A stretch of DNA of 64,000 bases from Conchocele bisecta. Its lineage: Eukaryota; Mollusca; Bivalvia; Lucinida; Thyasiridae. The notes under the pieces were generated by a model. The model did not search any database and was not told the DNA's origin. It saw only the letters and a list, made by a program, of their open reading frames with translations. Positions within the stretch are counted from its first letter, which is position 1. Each line of letters begins with the position of its first letter. Made by a program: the position numbers and the translations under genes. Below, one piece after another: positions 30,770 to 40,475 of this stretch. Location: contig CM055271.1 in assembly GCA_029237695.1 (NCBI GenBank), positions 83,959,488 through 84,023,487 on the forward strand, given 5' to 3'.

Positions 30770-31410
30770 GCAGACACTTCTTGTCCGGAGCATAACTCGA
30801 ACACCCTTTGGAATATTTTCATGAAACTTCACACATGCATAGACCACGACCCGAAGGTGTGTCGCGCACAAGAATGACAACTCTTGCATAGCTAATTTTT
30901 TATTTTTTTAGTTATCTCCCTTTTTTGTTTCTCGCACTGATTTCGTGTCCGGAGCATAACTCCACCACCCTTTCGAATATTTTCATGAAACTTCACACAT
31001 GCATAGACCACGACCCGAAGGTGTGTCGCGCACAAGAATGACAACTCTTGCATAGCTAATTTTTTAGTTATCTCCCTTTTTTGTTTCGCGCACTGATTGA
31101 CCATAACTCGACCACCCTTTGGAATATTTTTATGAAACTTAACACATTCAATTAGACCACGAACCGAAGGTGTGTCGTGCACAAGAATGACAACTCTTGC
31201 ATAGCTAATTTTTGAGTTATCTCCATTTTTTGTTTTCGCTCACTGATTTCCTGTCCGGAGCATAACTCGACCACCCTTTGGAATATTTTCATGAAACTTC
31301 ACACATGCATAGACCACGACCCGGAGGTGTGTCGCGCACAAGAATGACAACTCTTGCGTAGCTAATTTTTCAGTTATCTCCCTTTTTTGTTTTGCGCACT
31401 CTACAAACTG
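30770..31410. repeat. Tandem 150-160 bp satellite, four units
   Basis: Units share GGAGCATAACTCGA, CACCCTTTGGAATATTTT, CATGAAACTTCACACATGCA and AAGAATGACAACTCTTGC. Two further units lie at 33.55-33.84 kb. Confidence 0.85.
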
Positions 31411-31679
31411 GACATTAATGCATGAAGACCTGTTTTCTCGTCTGCTCTGTATACCTTTTCTCGTGTGCTCTGTACACCTTACCTGTAGAGAGAACAATAG
31501 AAACTGGGAGAACCATGTGCTAAGCATGGGCTAGCATGTGCAGATGTCCACTGCTTGACCACTGCTTGACCACTGCTGACCAGGTAATTTATACAGGTAA
31601 ATCACTACATTGGGTACTGTGTTGAAAATATTGTGGCATTATGTGGACCTCTGCAGATATATGTAGATAAATATAGGAC

Positions 31680-32230
31680 TATTAAAAAAAAATCTGGTCT
31701 CCAATAGCAAGCATTATTATTTTTTAAACTTTTTTTTTGTAATTTTTTTTTTTTTTTTTTTTTCATTATTTTTTTTTCTTTTTTTTTTTTCAAATTATTT
31801 TTCAATTTGACTGGAAAAAAAATCTGGGCTCCAGTAGCAAGCATTATTATTTTTAAACTTTTTTTTTCCATTTTTTTTTTTCATTTTTTTTTTCAAATTA
31901 TTTTTCAATTTTTGTCCAGTAGCAGAAGGTCGTAAGTGCTATATACAGACTATTCACCTGTGCATGTGCTAGCATGTGCAACTGACCACTGACCACTTAC
32001 AGGTAATTTATACAGGTAAATGATTATATTACATTTCCGTAAACTGTGTTAAAATATTGTGGCATTATGTGGACCTGTGCAGATATATGTAGATAAATAT
32101 AGGACTATTAAAAAAAATTCTGGGCTCCAGTAGCAAGCATTATTAGTTTTAATTTTTAAACTTTTTTTCCATTTTTTTTTTCATTTTTTTTTTCAAATTC
32201 TTTTTCAATTTTTGTCTAGTAGCATAAGGT
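31680..32230. repeat. Poly(T)-rich duplicated segment
   Basis: Three diverged copies of a block with GTAGCAAGCATTATTA followed by long T runs lie near 31700, 31830 and 32130. Low complexity, non-coding. Confidence 0.7.
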
Positions 32231-32266
32231 CGTAAAGTGCTATATACAGACTATTATCATATAATA

Positions 32267-32336
32267 AAACAATTATTGACTAGTGAGCCATAGAATATAA
32301 TCTGATATTCTATGGTTCACTAGTCAATAATTGTAT
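32267..32336. repeat. Long near-perfect hairpin
   Basis: ACAATTATTGACTAGTGAGC and its inverse surround CATAGAATA...TATTCTATG with an 8-base centre: a stem of about 29 bp, a foldback MITE inside the Helitron-like element. Confidence 0.8.
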
Positions 32337-32469
32337 AATCGTTCGCCCAGTGAAAATTGCTTTCGGGCCCAGGCTCGAGGTCAAGGCGGGACAAGGCGAG
32401 GCATCTGATTCCGCGGAATTCTTGTTTACTTATCTCCCTTTGTTGTTTCGTGCTCTGATTTTGTTATCC

Positions 32470-33470
32470 AGAGCATAACTCGAACACGCATATACGCATT
32501 GCTCTAATGGTCCTCTACCGCCCTGTGCCAAATCCACGTTCGTTCTGCCCCCGTCAAGCCCAGGGTCAAGGTCACATACTTGGTGCTTCAAAAACATTAA
32601 CGCTTGGGTAAATATCTTATACTTTCTGTTTTTCTTTCATGGATCATGGATCATCTTCATATTTCATATACGCATTGCTCTAATGGTCCTCTACCGCCCT
32701 GTGCCAAATCCACGTTCGTCCTGCCCCACCAATCCCAGGGTCAAGGTCACATACTTGGTGCTTCAAAAACTTTACGCTCAGGTAAATATCTTATAATTTT
32801 TATTTCCATTCACGGATCAACTTCATATTTCATATACGCGTTGCTCTAATGGTCGTCTACCGCCCTGTGCCAAATCCACGTTCGTCCTGCCCCCGCCAAG
32901 CCCAGGGTCAAGGTCACATACTTAGTGCTTCAAAAACTTTAACGCTCGGGTAAATATTCTTATAATTTTCTGTTTTCTTTCATGGATCATCTTCATATTT
33001 CATATACGCATTGCTCTAATGGTCCTCTACCGCCCTGTGCCAAATCCACGTTCGTCCTGCCCCCGCCAATCCCAGGGTCAAGGTCACATACTTGGTGCTT
33101 CAAAAACTTTAATGCTCAGGTAAATATCTTATAATTTTTCTTTCCATTCACGGATCAACTTCATATTTCATATATGCGTTGCTCTAATGGTCCTCTACCG
33201 CCCTGTGCCAAATCCACGTTCGTCCCGCCCCCGCCAAGCCCAGGGTTAACATCATATACTTAGTGCTTCAAAATCTTTAACGCTCAGGTAAATATCTTAT
33301 AATTTCTGTTTTCTTTCACGGATCAGCTTCATATTTCATATATGCATTGCTCTAATGGTCCTCTACCGCCCTGTGCCAAATCCACGTTTGTCCTGCCCCC
33401 GCCAAGCCCAGGGTCAAGGTCACATACTTGGTGCTTCAAAAACTTTAACGCTCAGGTAAAAGAAAATTTT
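32470..33470. repeat. Tandem 165-170 bp satellite with GGGTCAAGGTCA
   Basis: Six units share CATTGCTCTAATGGTCCTCT, CCGCCCTGTGCCAAATCCAC and CCCAGGGTCAAGGTCACATA. They are diverged relatives of the repeats at 1000-1490. Confidence 0.9.
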
Positions 33471-33977
33471 GACTTGCAATTTGGCCTCATTTATTATCAA
33501 AGCGATATGTGGGACATCCGTGTTTCTATGAACACATTTTCTAGTTTATTAAACTTCACACATGCATAGAAGACGACCCAAAGGTGTGTCGCACGTAAGA
33601 ATGACAACTCTTGCGTCGTTAATTTCTTAGTTATCTCCCTTTGTTGTTTCGTGCACTGATTTCGTGTCTGGAGCATAACTCGAACACCCTTTGGAATATT
33701 TTCATGAAACTTCACACATGCATAGACCACGACCCTAAAGGTGTGTCCCGCAAGAATGACAACTCTTGCATCACTAATTCTTTAGTTATCTCCCTTTGTT
33801 TTTCCGTCACTGATTTTGTCTCCGGAGCATAACTCGAACACCCTTTTTTCAAACTACTTGTGTATCTGGGGAGGGGGATACACATGCGCTTGTCGACAAG
33901 CGTCCATTTCTAGTTTTTAAATATCTTTATAAGCAATATCGTAAAAATGTACATTCGTAAACGAATCGTTGGGTTTT

Positions 33978-34307
33978 TTACAATTTTATATAATACACCT
34001 TAGTTTCATATCCGATACGCATTATCAGTCTTAATGTTTGTATTTGCCTCTTGTATAGTTGACATAATTGCCGGTATAATATTGTAAATGCAACATTTTT
34101 ATCGGAGCGTAATAAATTACGCTGGTATTTCATGTATTCGATATCGCCTAGTGTTTTCATTTTATAGAATTTATATATAGGACTATAACCCCCATAAGCT
34201 TCGTAAACTTCTTCAACACAGTCATTAAAAACTTTCAATTCCAATTGAATTGTATTATCCATTTTCTCTAATAATATTGGTAGTTGTTTTTTCTGTTCAA
34301 TTTCCAA
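33978..34307 (-). CDS. Element 1 right-end protein, copy A
   Basis: A 109-residue intact frame, charged, rich in Lys, Tyr, Leu and Arg, with MKTLGDIEYMKYQRNLLRSD and FTILYRQLCQLYKRQIQTLR: helical, no membrane segment. A second, more damaged copy lies immediately upstream on the same strand, so the gene was duplicated in tandem. Location beside the right terminal repeat is where Polintons carry small variable genes. Family not recognised. Confidence 0.5.
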   Translation of the reverse strand: MEIEQKKQLPILLEKMDNTIQLELKVFNDCVEEVYEAYGGYSPIYKFYKMKTLGDIEYMKYQRNLLRSDKNVAFTILYRQLCQLYKRQIQTLRLIMRIGYETKVYYIKL

Positions 34308-34650
34308 TTAGAATTTTCAAATCCATTACAATATGATTGTAGAAACACATATCCGTAAACGAATCGTTGATTTTAAAAGGTTTTATCAAATTAGTTTTAT
34401 GATGTTCCGGTAGTTGTTCTCCGATCCTATTTAGTCGCTTCATTTCACGAATTTGATCCTTGTACCGGCGACATAATTGCCGGTATAATATTGTAAATGC
34501 AACGCTTTTATCGGAGCGTAATAAATTACGCTGATATTTCATGTATTCGATTTTGCATAGTGTTTTCAATTTATAGTAAATTTTTCACCAGAGACATTAT
34601 AAAATTCCAATTCCCATTCTATTTTATCATCCATTTTGTTATAATATTTG
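34297..34650 (-). pseudogene. Element 1 right-end protein, damaged copy B
   Basis: It contains IEYMKYQRNLLRSDKSVAFT and LYRQLCRRYKDQIREMKRLN, nearly the same as copy A, and then a distinct C-terminus that is longer than in copy A. The N-terminal part (34570-34650) is in another frame. The pair shows a tandem duplication followed by unequal decay or C-terminal divergence. Confidence 0.5.
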
Positions 34651-34753
34651 TATTGTTTTTTTCTGTTCAATTTTCAATTTTATAAAATTAGTTTGATAAT
34701 GTTTTTTACGGCGTTTATGTGTTGGAACACCGTGACTTATCAAAAACTACACA

Positions 34754-35000
34754 TCAGATCGATTCTATCTTTCTAACTGACTTTCCGATTTCAATTATTA
34801 CTAAACGATAATACTTGCGAGCACGTAATCCCTTGTTAACCATTCGATGAGTAGCCTGAGTGCCACCGCATGGTGGACATAGCAATGACTCGGCTTTGGT
34901 CCCTACCCCACAATGCCGACATGGGCGAGGCGAAACGGAACGTCTTCGCATCCATGCACGGTGATGTTTGCAATATTCGTAAATACCGGTGCGATAACAC
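34754..35000 (-). CDS. Element 1 small zinc-ribbon-like protein, possibly 5'-truncated
   Basis: The clear frame starts at ATG 34951 (MRRRSVSPRPCRHCGVGTKA). In-frame sequence upstream to about 35000 adds another Cys/His-rich stretch (EYCKHH) but no ATG. The pattern CxxC-x11-CxxC looks like a zinc ribbon, followed by a basic tail. It could bind nucleic acid and sits next to the right terminal repeat with transcription away from it. Function is inferred from the motif only. Confidence 0.48.
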
Positions 35001-35054
35001 CTCTCGTGACTATATACCTGTCTTCAACCACGCACACTTAACTAGAACCATTAT

Positions 35055-35247
35055 GTTGTATATATATACTGAGTATAACATAGGGATTCTTATCTCTAAT
35101 AGGGTGTATCTTCTCATGTCATAAATATATGGTCTCGCGGTAGTAGTATATAAGAGTCACAAATGATACCATCATGCGGTGGAAGGTGCCGCGCGTAGCC
35201 GGTGCCTTCCAGAGGTGATGGTATCATTGTGACTTTTATATACTACT
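35055..35247 (-). repeat. Right terminal inverted repeat of element 1
   Basis: Inverted partner of 9494-9686. The outer palindrome spans 35142-35247 and the end is followed directly by the TCCTC duplication. Confidence 0.95.
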
Positions 35248-35310
35248 TCCTCTGCTGTTCATGGAGTCAGGTGAGCGAATTAGGGCCATCATGGCCCTCT
35301 TGTTTGCCAT
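35248..35310 (+). repeat. Long CTCACCTGAGC host repeat, right remainder
   Basis: TCCTC then CATGGAGTCAGGTGAGCGAA and CCATCATGGCCCTCTTGTT match 43684-43740, completing the repeat interrupted at 9493. Confidence 0.88.
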
Positions 35311-35685
35311 CTGCTGTTTATATGTCCCCGGTCTCAAGAGAGCCGGAGGGGAGGTACATAGTGTTTGGTCTGTGTATCCGTCTGTCCCTCCATCCCTGTG
35401 TCCGTCCATCAGATTTAAGTTTGACGAAAATTCCCATTCTGTCATACCTTTTATATCCCTTGAAGGATTACTTTTGTATTTCCATATGTCATACTTGTGC
35501 ACAAATGCCACACATTCATACTATGTTGAATTAAATTTTGTCGACTGCTGGAAATGTTTTATTTTTCTCCACTGGAGACGATTCTCATGTGCTGTCAAAA
35601 CAGGTTTTTTGTAAAGAATTAACACGAAAATGAAAAACAGCAGACGACCATTTTTGTCTCCCGCGTAGTGAGGGTTAGTATGTAC

Positions 35686-35790
35686 CTGATAATATTTGAG
35701 CTGGTCGCGCCACTGGCATCCTTCGTCTTTATAGGCGCACACAGTCTGTAGACAAGAGATTTCCCGCTTTGCTGCGTTATCCGGGTTTAC
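35686..35790 (-). CDS. TRAF-like host gene, exon 3 (first half of TRAF zinc finger)
   Basis: This 105-bp, phase 0-0 exon has a TATTGTAG acceptor and a CAG|GTACAT donor and codes for 35 residues. It contains CAYKDEGCQWRDQL, the typical start of a TRAF zinc finger (C-x6-C followed by Trp). The finger's histidine and last cysteine are absent here and come at the start of exon 4. It lies only 434 bp outside the right end of element 1. The large transposon is therefore inserted in the intron that follows this exon, not in coding sequence. Confidence 0.82.
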
Positions 35791-35939
35791 CTACAATACA
35801 GAACACAACAGGGGTTCATCTAGGATTTAGGTCTAGAGGGGTGTGGATTCTCGATTGTAAATGATCGTCAATATTCCTGAAATAGAAATATTTTTTGTCT
35901 GCAATTTTTTCATTTCTCCTCCAAACTATATGTGGTTAC

Positions 35940-35986
35940 CACTCCATTGAACCGTGTCGACGAGACGGTTCAACTGAGTGGTAACA
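35940..35986. repeat. Palindromic repeat around GTGTCGACGAGAC, second copy
   Basis: GTTACCACTCCATTGAACC pairs with GGTTCAACTGAGTGGTAAC. Relative of 3925-3973, with similar flanks (CTATATGTGGTTAC against GTATATGTTGTGAC). Confidence 0.65.
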
Positions 35987-36837
35987 ACATACACTTTGGA
36001 TGAGAAATGAGAAAATTACTCTGACCTCTCCACGTAACAAAAGAGTTAAAATCTAAATTTGTCAGTGCCTCGTACATGTCCCTGCCTGGATTGAGCCGGC
36101 ATATGGGTCCCTGAGGAAAAGGATGTGACCATCACAGAGCCAGATCAGGGGACATTATTTAAACCTATCACCACTAAGTAAGTGGAATGGGTTTTGATAT
36201 GTGTTAATGGTGCATTATTATGCTATTATTGTACCAGGGGAAATGTCAACATTTGACATCATTTACTGAAAATATCATGGTTTGTGTATAAATTTTTCAT
36301 GAGAAATTTCACGTACTCTTGGGTACAAAATCAAACGTGTATTCAGCATGAAAGGTGGCTGTGTCTGGAGAAATGGGGATTATAAGGTTCGACAATGTCC
36401 AGCTGTGGGTAAGCAGTTTGCCTTGGCACGAGGGAACTTTTTGTCCCAAGGCTGCAGACCACGGGTTCAAACAGTTCCCGTGTGCCACGGTAAATGTTTA
36501 CCCACGGCTAGACATGGTCGAACATTATTGTTACATTCCCGTTGGAAATATCATGCAATTTAAGCATACATGTATAGTACTTTCGGTACTTTGATGACCT
36601 GCTCCATTCAAACAGCTGATTTACACATGCATATTGCGGGGCAGCAGTACACGTCGCGTGATGCAGCCACGCCAATTGCAATAGTTCTGTGCGACCGTTG
36701 TTAACTGGTCTATTGACGTAATGGCGCGTTCTAGTAACGTCGCGATACACATGCATTGCGTAGGTGCTGTCATGGCCCCGAAATGAGCATTGTCTACAGC
36801 CATGGTCAAACAGCATGCGCTGTACGTTTGAACACGC

Positions 36838-37722
36838 CTGTGAGCGGTGTGAAACAACGGCAGTCATGTGTTATAGCGAGTGGTGGTTTTATTGTGAGCG
36901 GTGTGAAACAACGGCAGTAATTGGGTTATAGCGGTGGGGGTTTTATCACGCCTGTGAGCGGTGTGAAACAACGGCAGTCATGTGTTATAGCGAGTGGTGG
37001 TTTTATTGTGAGCGGTGTGAAACAACGGCAGTCATGTGTTATAGCGATCGTGGTGGTTTTATTTGTTTAGCGGTGTGGAAACAATCGGCAGTCATGTGTT
37101 ATAGCGAGTGGTGGTTTTATTGTGAGCGGTGTGAAACAACGGCAGTCATGTGTTATAGCGAGTGGTGGTTTTATTGTGAGCGGTGTGAAACAACGGCAGT
37201 CATGTGTTATAGCGAGTGGTGGTTATATTGTGAAAGCTGAACCGGCAGTCATGTGTTATAGCGAGTGGTGGTTTTTATTGTGAGCGTGTGAAACAACGGC
37301 AGTCATGTATAGCGAGTGGTGGTTTTATTGTGAGCGGTGTGAAACAACGGCAGTCATGTGTTATAGCGAGAGTTGTTTTATGTGGAGTGTGACCCAGTCA
37401 TGTGTTTTAGCAGTGAGCAGTGTGAAACAACGGCAGAGTCATGTAGCGTGGTGGTTTTATGAGCTGACAACGGCAGTCAGTGTAATCGAGTGGGGTTTTA
37501 TTGTGAGCAGTGTGAAACAACGGCAGTCATGTGTTATAGCGATCGAGTGGTGGTTTTATTGTGAGCAGTGTGAAACAACTGCAGTCATGTGTTATAGCGA
37601 GTGGTGGTTTTATTGTGAGCGGTGTGAAACAACGGCAGTCATGTGTTATAGCGAGTGGTGGTTTTATTGTGAGCAGTGTGAAACAACGGCAGTCATGTGT
37701 TATAGCGAGTGGTGGTTTTATT
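36838..37722. repeat. 54-bp minisatellite, about 16 units
   Basis: The unit GTGAGCGGTGTGAAACAACG plus GCAGTCATGTGTTATAGCGA and GTGGTGGTTTTATT is repeated with indels. 54 is divisible by 3, so open frames (MCYSEWWFYCERCETTAV per unit) arise without being a gene. Confidence 0.95.
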
Positions 37723-38640
37723 TAAATATTTCATTTCTAAACTGTTACCTTTGAATTTGGGAATTACGGCTCAATTTGATAGAAATATTAAAAGACAAAG
37801 ACATATGCTGATTCTATAATGTAATATTCCCAAGAGCTCGCTGGCAACCCAAACAATGCCCTTCATACTCAGCAACGCGGACGTTATAGAAAGCATCTCT
37901 GACCACTGCATCAAATGCTCACAATGCAGGCTTTTTCTGAGAACTGTGTTTGTTCAACACGTTCAAATTGCTATAATTAAAAATTGAATGCAAACCTTAG
38001 ATATTTTACATGCACATTTCATCCATTCATCTACATACACACAGCAAATATCAATGACGAAATGAAATTAGAACTATGTCTAAATTGGCTTTTAATACGA
38101 ATATCAAAGTCAATTTAGACATCGGACTGTCTTATATTCTGAATCCTATTTGGAACCATCTGTAATATGCAAATGACTAAACAACTACATGTTATAGTAT
38201 TATGTTTTGACTCAGTGTAGCTCAAATACTAGTCATCTATGTTCCAGTCTCAAAAGAGTTATTGCATGATTTATTAAATTGCACAATAACTTGCAGACAC
38301 CAATTCAGCATTGCAAAAGGGTATGGTATGACCCCAAGCTATTTGACCGGGTCATGTAATCTATTAAGGGGTCTGGTTTCTGCAGATGAGTTACTCATGA
38401 GGTCATGACCTGATTCCATATGAACAAAGAATGGTATGGTTCAAATGACTATTCAAAACATGTATATTCGCTATCACCAGCCCTAACTTGTAATTATTAC
38501 ATAACCTCATGTATCTGCAGCAATGTTATATTTCATCTCAGCACCATTAATATAGTGAACAGTGCAGGTTCTGACCATTAACCTATTCAACCAATGTATT
38601 CTCAATGCATAAACAAATGAACTACATTTGCAACCAGTCT
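37723..38640. other. Intron sequence, no feature recognised
   Basis: AT-rich unique-looking DNA in intron 2 of the TRAF-like gene (between exons 2 and 3). A short inverted pair (AGAACTATGTCTAAATTGGC near 38070 and GTCAATTTAGACAT near 38108) is the only structure seen. Confidence 0.4.
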
Positions 38641-38754
38641 AGTCCGAGATTGGTCAATGCATCTGCATGGTTCAGTCAGGGTTTATACTGTTTGCCATTC
38701 AGTCCATCAAATTGGTACACTATAACACATGTAACAATATTAGTTTTATAATTA

Positions 38755-39340
38755 CTATTAGTGCAGATCCAGATCAGCCTGTGCATCTGCACAGTCTGAT
38801 CAGCATCTGCACTGTTCGCCATTCCACCCAAGAAACACTTGTCTGGATCAAACATCATATAGATCATTATCGGGCTACAGGAGTGTGCTATTATTGGTCA
38901 AAAATCCCACAAGCTCCATTTCTCCAGTCATAGCCGTGGGTGGCAGGTGGGAGCATGCGATGGATAATTTAAAGATCAGGGTTTATCCTTGCCGGAATCC
39001 CGACTGAAGACCTGGTTTGGCACTTTCATACGTCTTGGGCATTTTTGTATGTGACCGTTGAATCTGGTTATACCCTTATGTGAGTATTACGATTATTCGT
39101 AATTCTATTACTTTTAGGGGAAGGAGCCAAGTGACTTTGGTGTGGTATGAACCTGGCACCAGGTCAGGTTATTCTAATTTCAGGGCTGACTAGTTTTGTT
39201 TTCAATGTAAATATTCCGTTCTGATTTTGGGATTTTCTCCCCAATGCAGCAGGTTACATACGGGATCGAACCCGTTTGCCCTGCCTAAAATGATGTTAGC
39301 TGTGAATAGGCCATTAAACACTAATCATTCAATCAATTAA
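38755..39340. repeat. Dispersed repeats including a B-box-like segment
   Basis: 38760-38825 is a degenerate palindrome with GATCAGCCTGTGCATCTGCA. 39243-39285 contains, on the minus strand, CGGGTTCGATCCCG, matching a tRNA B box, without a convincing A box or acceptor stem. It could be the head of a SINE. Confidence 0.45.
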
Positions 39341-39499
39341 TCCAGTCATAGCCACAAATGGGCTATGAGTAAATGAAAGTGGAAGTGAATGAGTTTAACG
39401 TCCCAGCAACAGCTAAGGTCATAATTATAGAGACAGAACACAGTTTAAAGTTTATCCGACGGACCAGTGGGATGGAAATAATATGTAAGTCGTTTTCAC

Positions 39500-40085
39500 A
39501 CCTAGGGTGAGGATTTAACTCCAATATTTGTCCAATGCCATATCCCCTAGGCCATGGCCCATCCTTAGGGTGAGGATTGAACTCGCAATCTCCAGTATTG
39601 AAGTCCCGATGCCATATCCCCTAGTCCACGCCCCATCCCTGGGGTGAGGATTGAGCTCACAACCTCCAGTATTGACGTCCAATTGCACATCCCCTAGGCC
39701 GCGGCCCATCCCTAGGGTGAGGAGATTGAACTCACAACCTCCAGTATTGAAGTCCCGATGCCAATATTCCCTAGGCCACGGCCCATCCCTAGGGTGAGGA
39801 GATTGAACTCACAACCTCCAGTATTGAAGTCCCGATGCCATATCCCCTAGGCCACGGCCCATCCCTGGGGTGAGGAATGAACTCACAACCTCCAGTATTG
39901 AAGTCCCAATGCCATATCCCCTAGGCCACGGCCCATCCCTAAGGTGAAATTTGGACTCCCAATCTCCAGTATTGAAGTACACTGCCATATCCCCTAGGCC
40001 ACGGCCCATCCCTAGGGTAAGGATTGAACTCGCAACCTCCAGTATCGAAGTCCAATGCCATATCCCCTAGGCCACTGCCCATCCC
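39500..40085 (-). repeat. Tandem array of about 75-bp tRNA-like units, 8 copies
   Basis: Read on the minus strand each unit has TGGCCTAGGGGATATGGC (A-box-like, with a GCC/GGC D stem) and, about 35 bases on, GTGAGTTCAATCCTCAC (T-arm with 5-bp stem and B-box-like loop). No matching acceptor stem or clear anticodon arm is seen, so these are tRNA-derived repeats, not functional tRNA genes. Confidence 0.7.
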
Positions 40086-40131
40086 CCTCCTAAGGGAGAA
40101 TAAGGAATAATCGCCGATAGGGGTTGCTCAC

Positions 40132-40201
40132 CTCCTCTCGTTTCACCAGCGTGTACTCGCTCTCGGCCTCGCATTTAGAGCAGGCTGTCCTCTCTCCCGG
40201 C
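40132..40201 (-). CDS. TRAF-like host gene, exon 2 (end of RING)
   Basis: This 70-bp exon lies between an ATTGCAG acceptor and a GTGAGC donor. With the two bases carried from exon 1 it makes exactly 24 codons and ends in phase 0. It supplies the missing CxxC (CSKC, protein residues 60-63), 12 residues after the sixth RING ligand, which completes the C3HC4 domain. A basic/acidic linker follows. The exon is too short to be found by ORF length; splice sites, phase and cysteine spacing together support it. It sits just beside the tRNA-like tandem array at 39.5-40.08 kb. Confidence 0.78.
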
Positions 40202-40289
40202 CTGCAATTGTATTGTAAACCTGGCTTGATAGGCTTGAGATCAAGGATGGTATCTTAACCCTTTTGCCCCAAAATAACTACAATGGATT

Positions 40290-40475
40290 TTGATGTTAAT
40301 TGTGACCAATCCAATTGTCACAAAAGGATAATCAGACTAGTCCATTTATGAAAAGGTTTTTTTTAGTTCTCAAAAATATTGAAAATTACTTGCAAAAAGT
40401 GCAGATGCTGATGAGACGGCTCATCTGGATCTACACTGTTTGCGACCACTGCTATAGAGGGCTGTGGTGTTGAAA
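40290..40475. repeat. GATGAGACGG/GGCTCATCTGGATCT family, copy 2
   Basis: It contains CTTGCAAAAAGTGCAGAT, GATGAGACGGCTCATCTGGA and CACTGTTTGCGACC. It lacks the inner arm of copy 1, so the hairpin is shorter. Confidence 0.7.

Larger units (their letters stand above)
30726..33913 (+). mobile_element. Helitron/HINE-like element with satellite core, nested in element 1
   Basis: It starts TCCCCCGGATTTGACAGCG after an A. It ends with the hairpin GCGCTTGTCGACAAGCG a few bases before CTAG, followed by T. This is the Helitron pattern (5' TC, 3' hairpin then CTRR, insertion between A and T, no target duplication). Near the 3' end GGGGGATA is the inverse of the starting TATCCCCC. The core has two satellite families: roughly 150-160 bp units with CATAACTCGAACACCCTTTGG (30.75-31.4 and 33.5-33.85 kb) and roughly 165-170 bp units (32.47-33.47 kb). 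No Rep/helicase is present. The layout is like bivalve pearl/HINE elements. Confidence 0.68.
9494..35247. mobile_element. Element 1: complete Polinton/Maverick-like virus-derived transposon
   Basis: It is 25,754 bp between 193-bp terminal inverted repeats that differ at about three positions, flanked by TCCTC on both sides (9489-9493, 35248-35252). The related repeat copy at 43.68 kb shows the same site unoccupied. Gene content (PolB, DDE integrase, packaging ATPase, major capsid protein, penton-like and fiber-like proteins) is that of a Polinton, a self-synthesising transposon related to adintoviruses. Subtracting three nested transposons leaves about 17.9 kb. Most genes carry frame breaks, so this copy cannot be fully functional as assembled. 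Confidence 0.93.

Noticed and set aside
31605..31871. Lys-rich frame of 88 residues
   Set aside because: Translation of poly(T) runs on the opposite strand.
35202..35614. Frames of 90-117 residues just right of element 1
   Set aside because: They start inside the terminal repeat or host repeat and run through non-coding DNA; no splice or domain support.
36980..37754. Cys/Trp-rich repetitive frames
   Set aside because: Most likely by-products of the 54-bp minisatellite; recorded only as a repeat.
39243..39285. Possible tRNA gene with a perfect B-box-like GGTTCGATCCC
   Set aside because: No A box at the right distance and no acceptor or anticodon stem; at most a SINE fragment.
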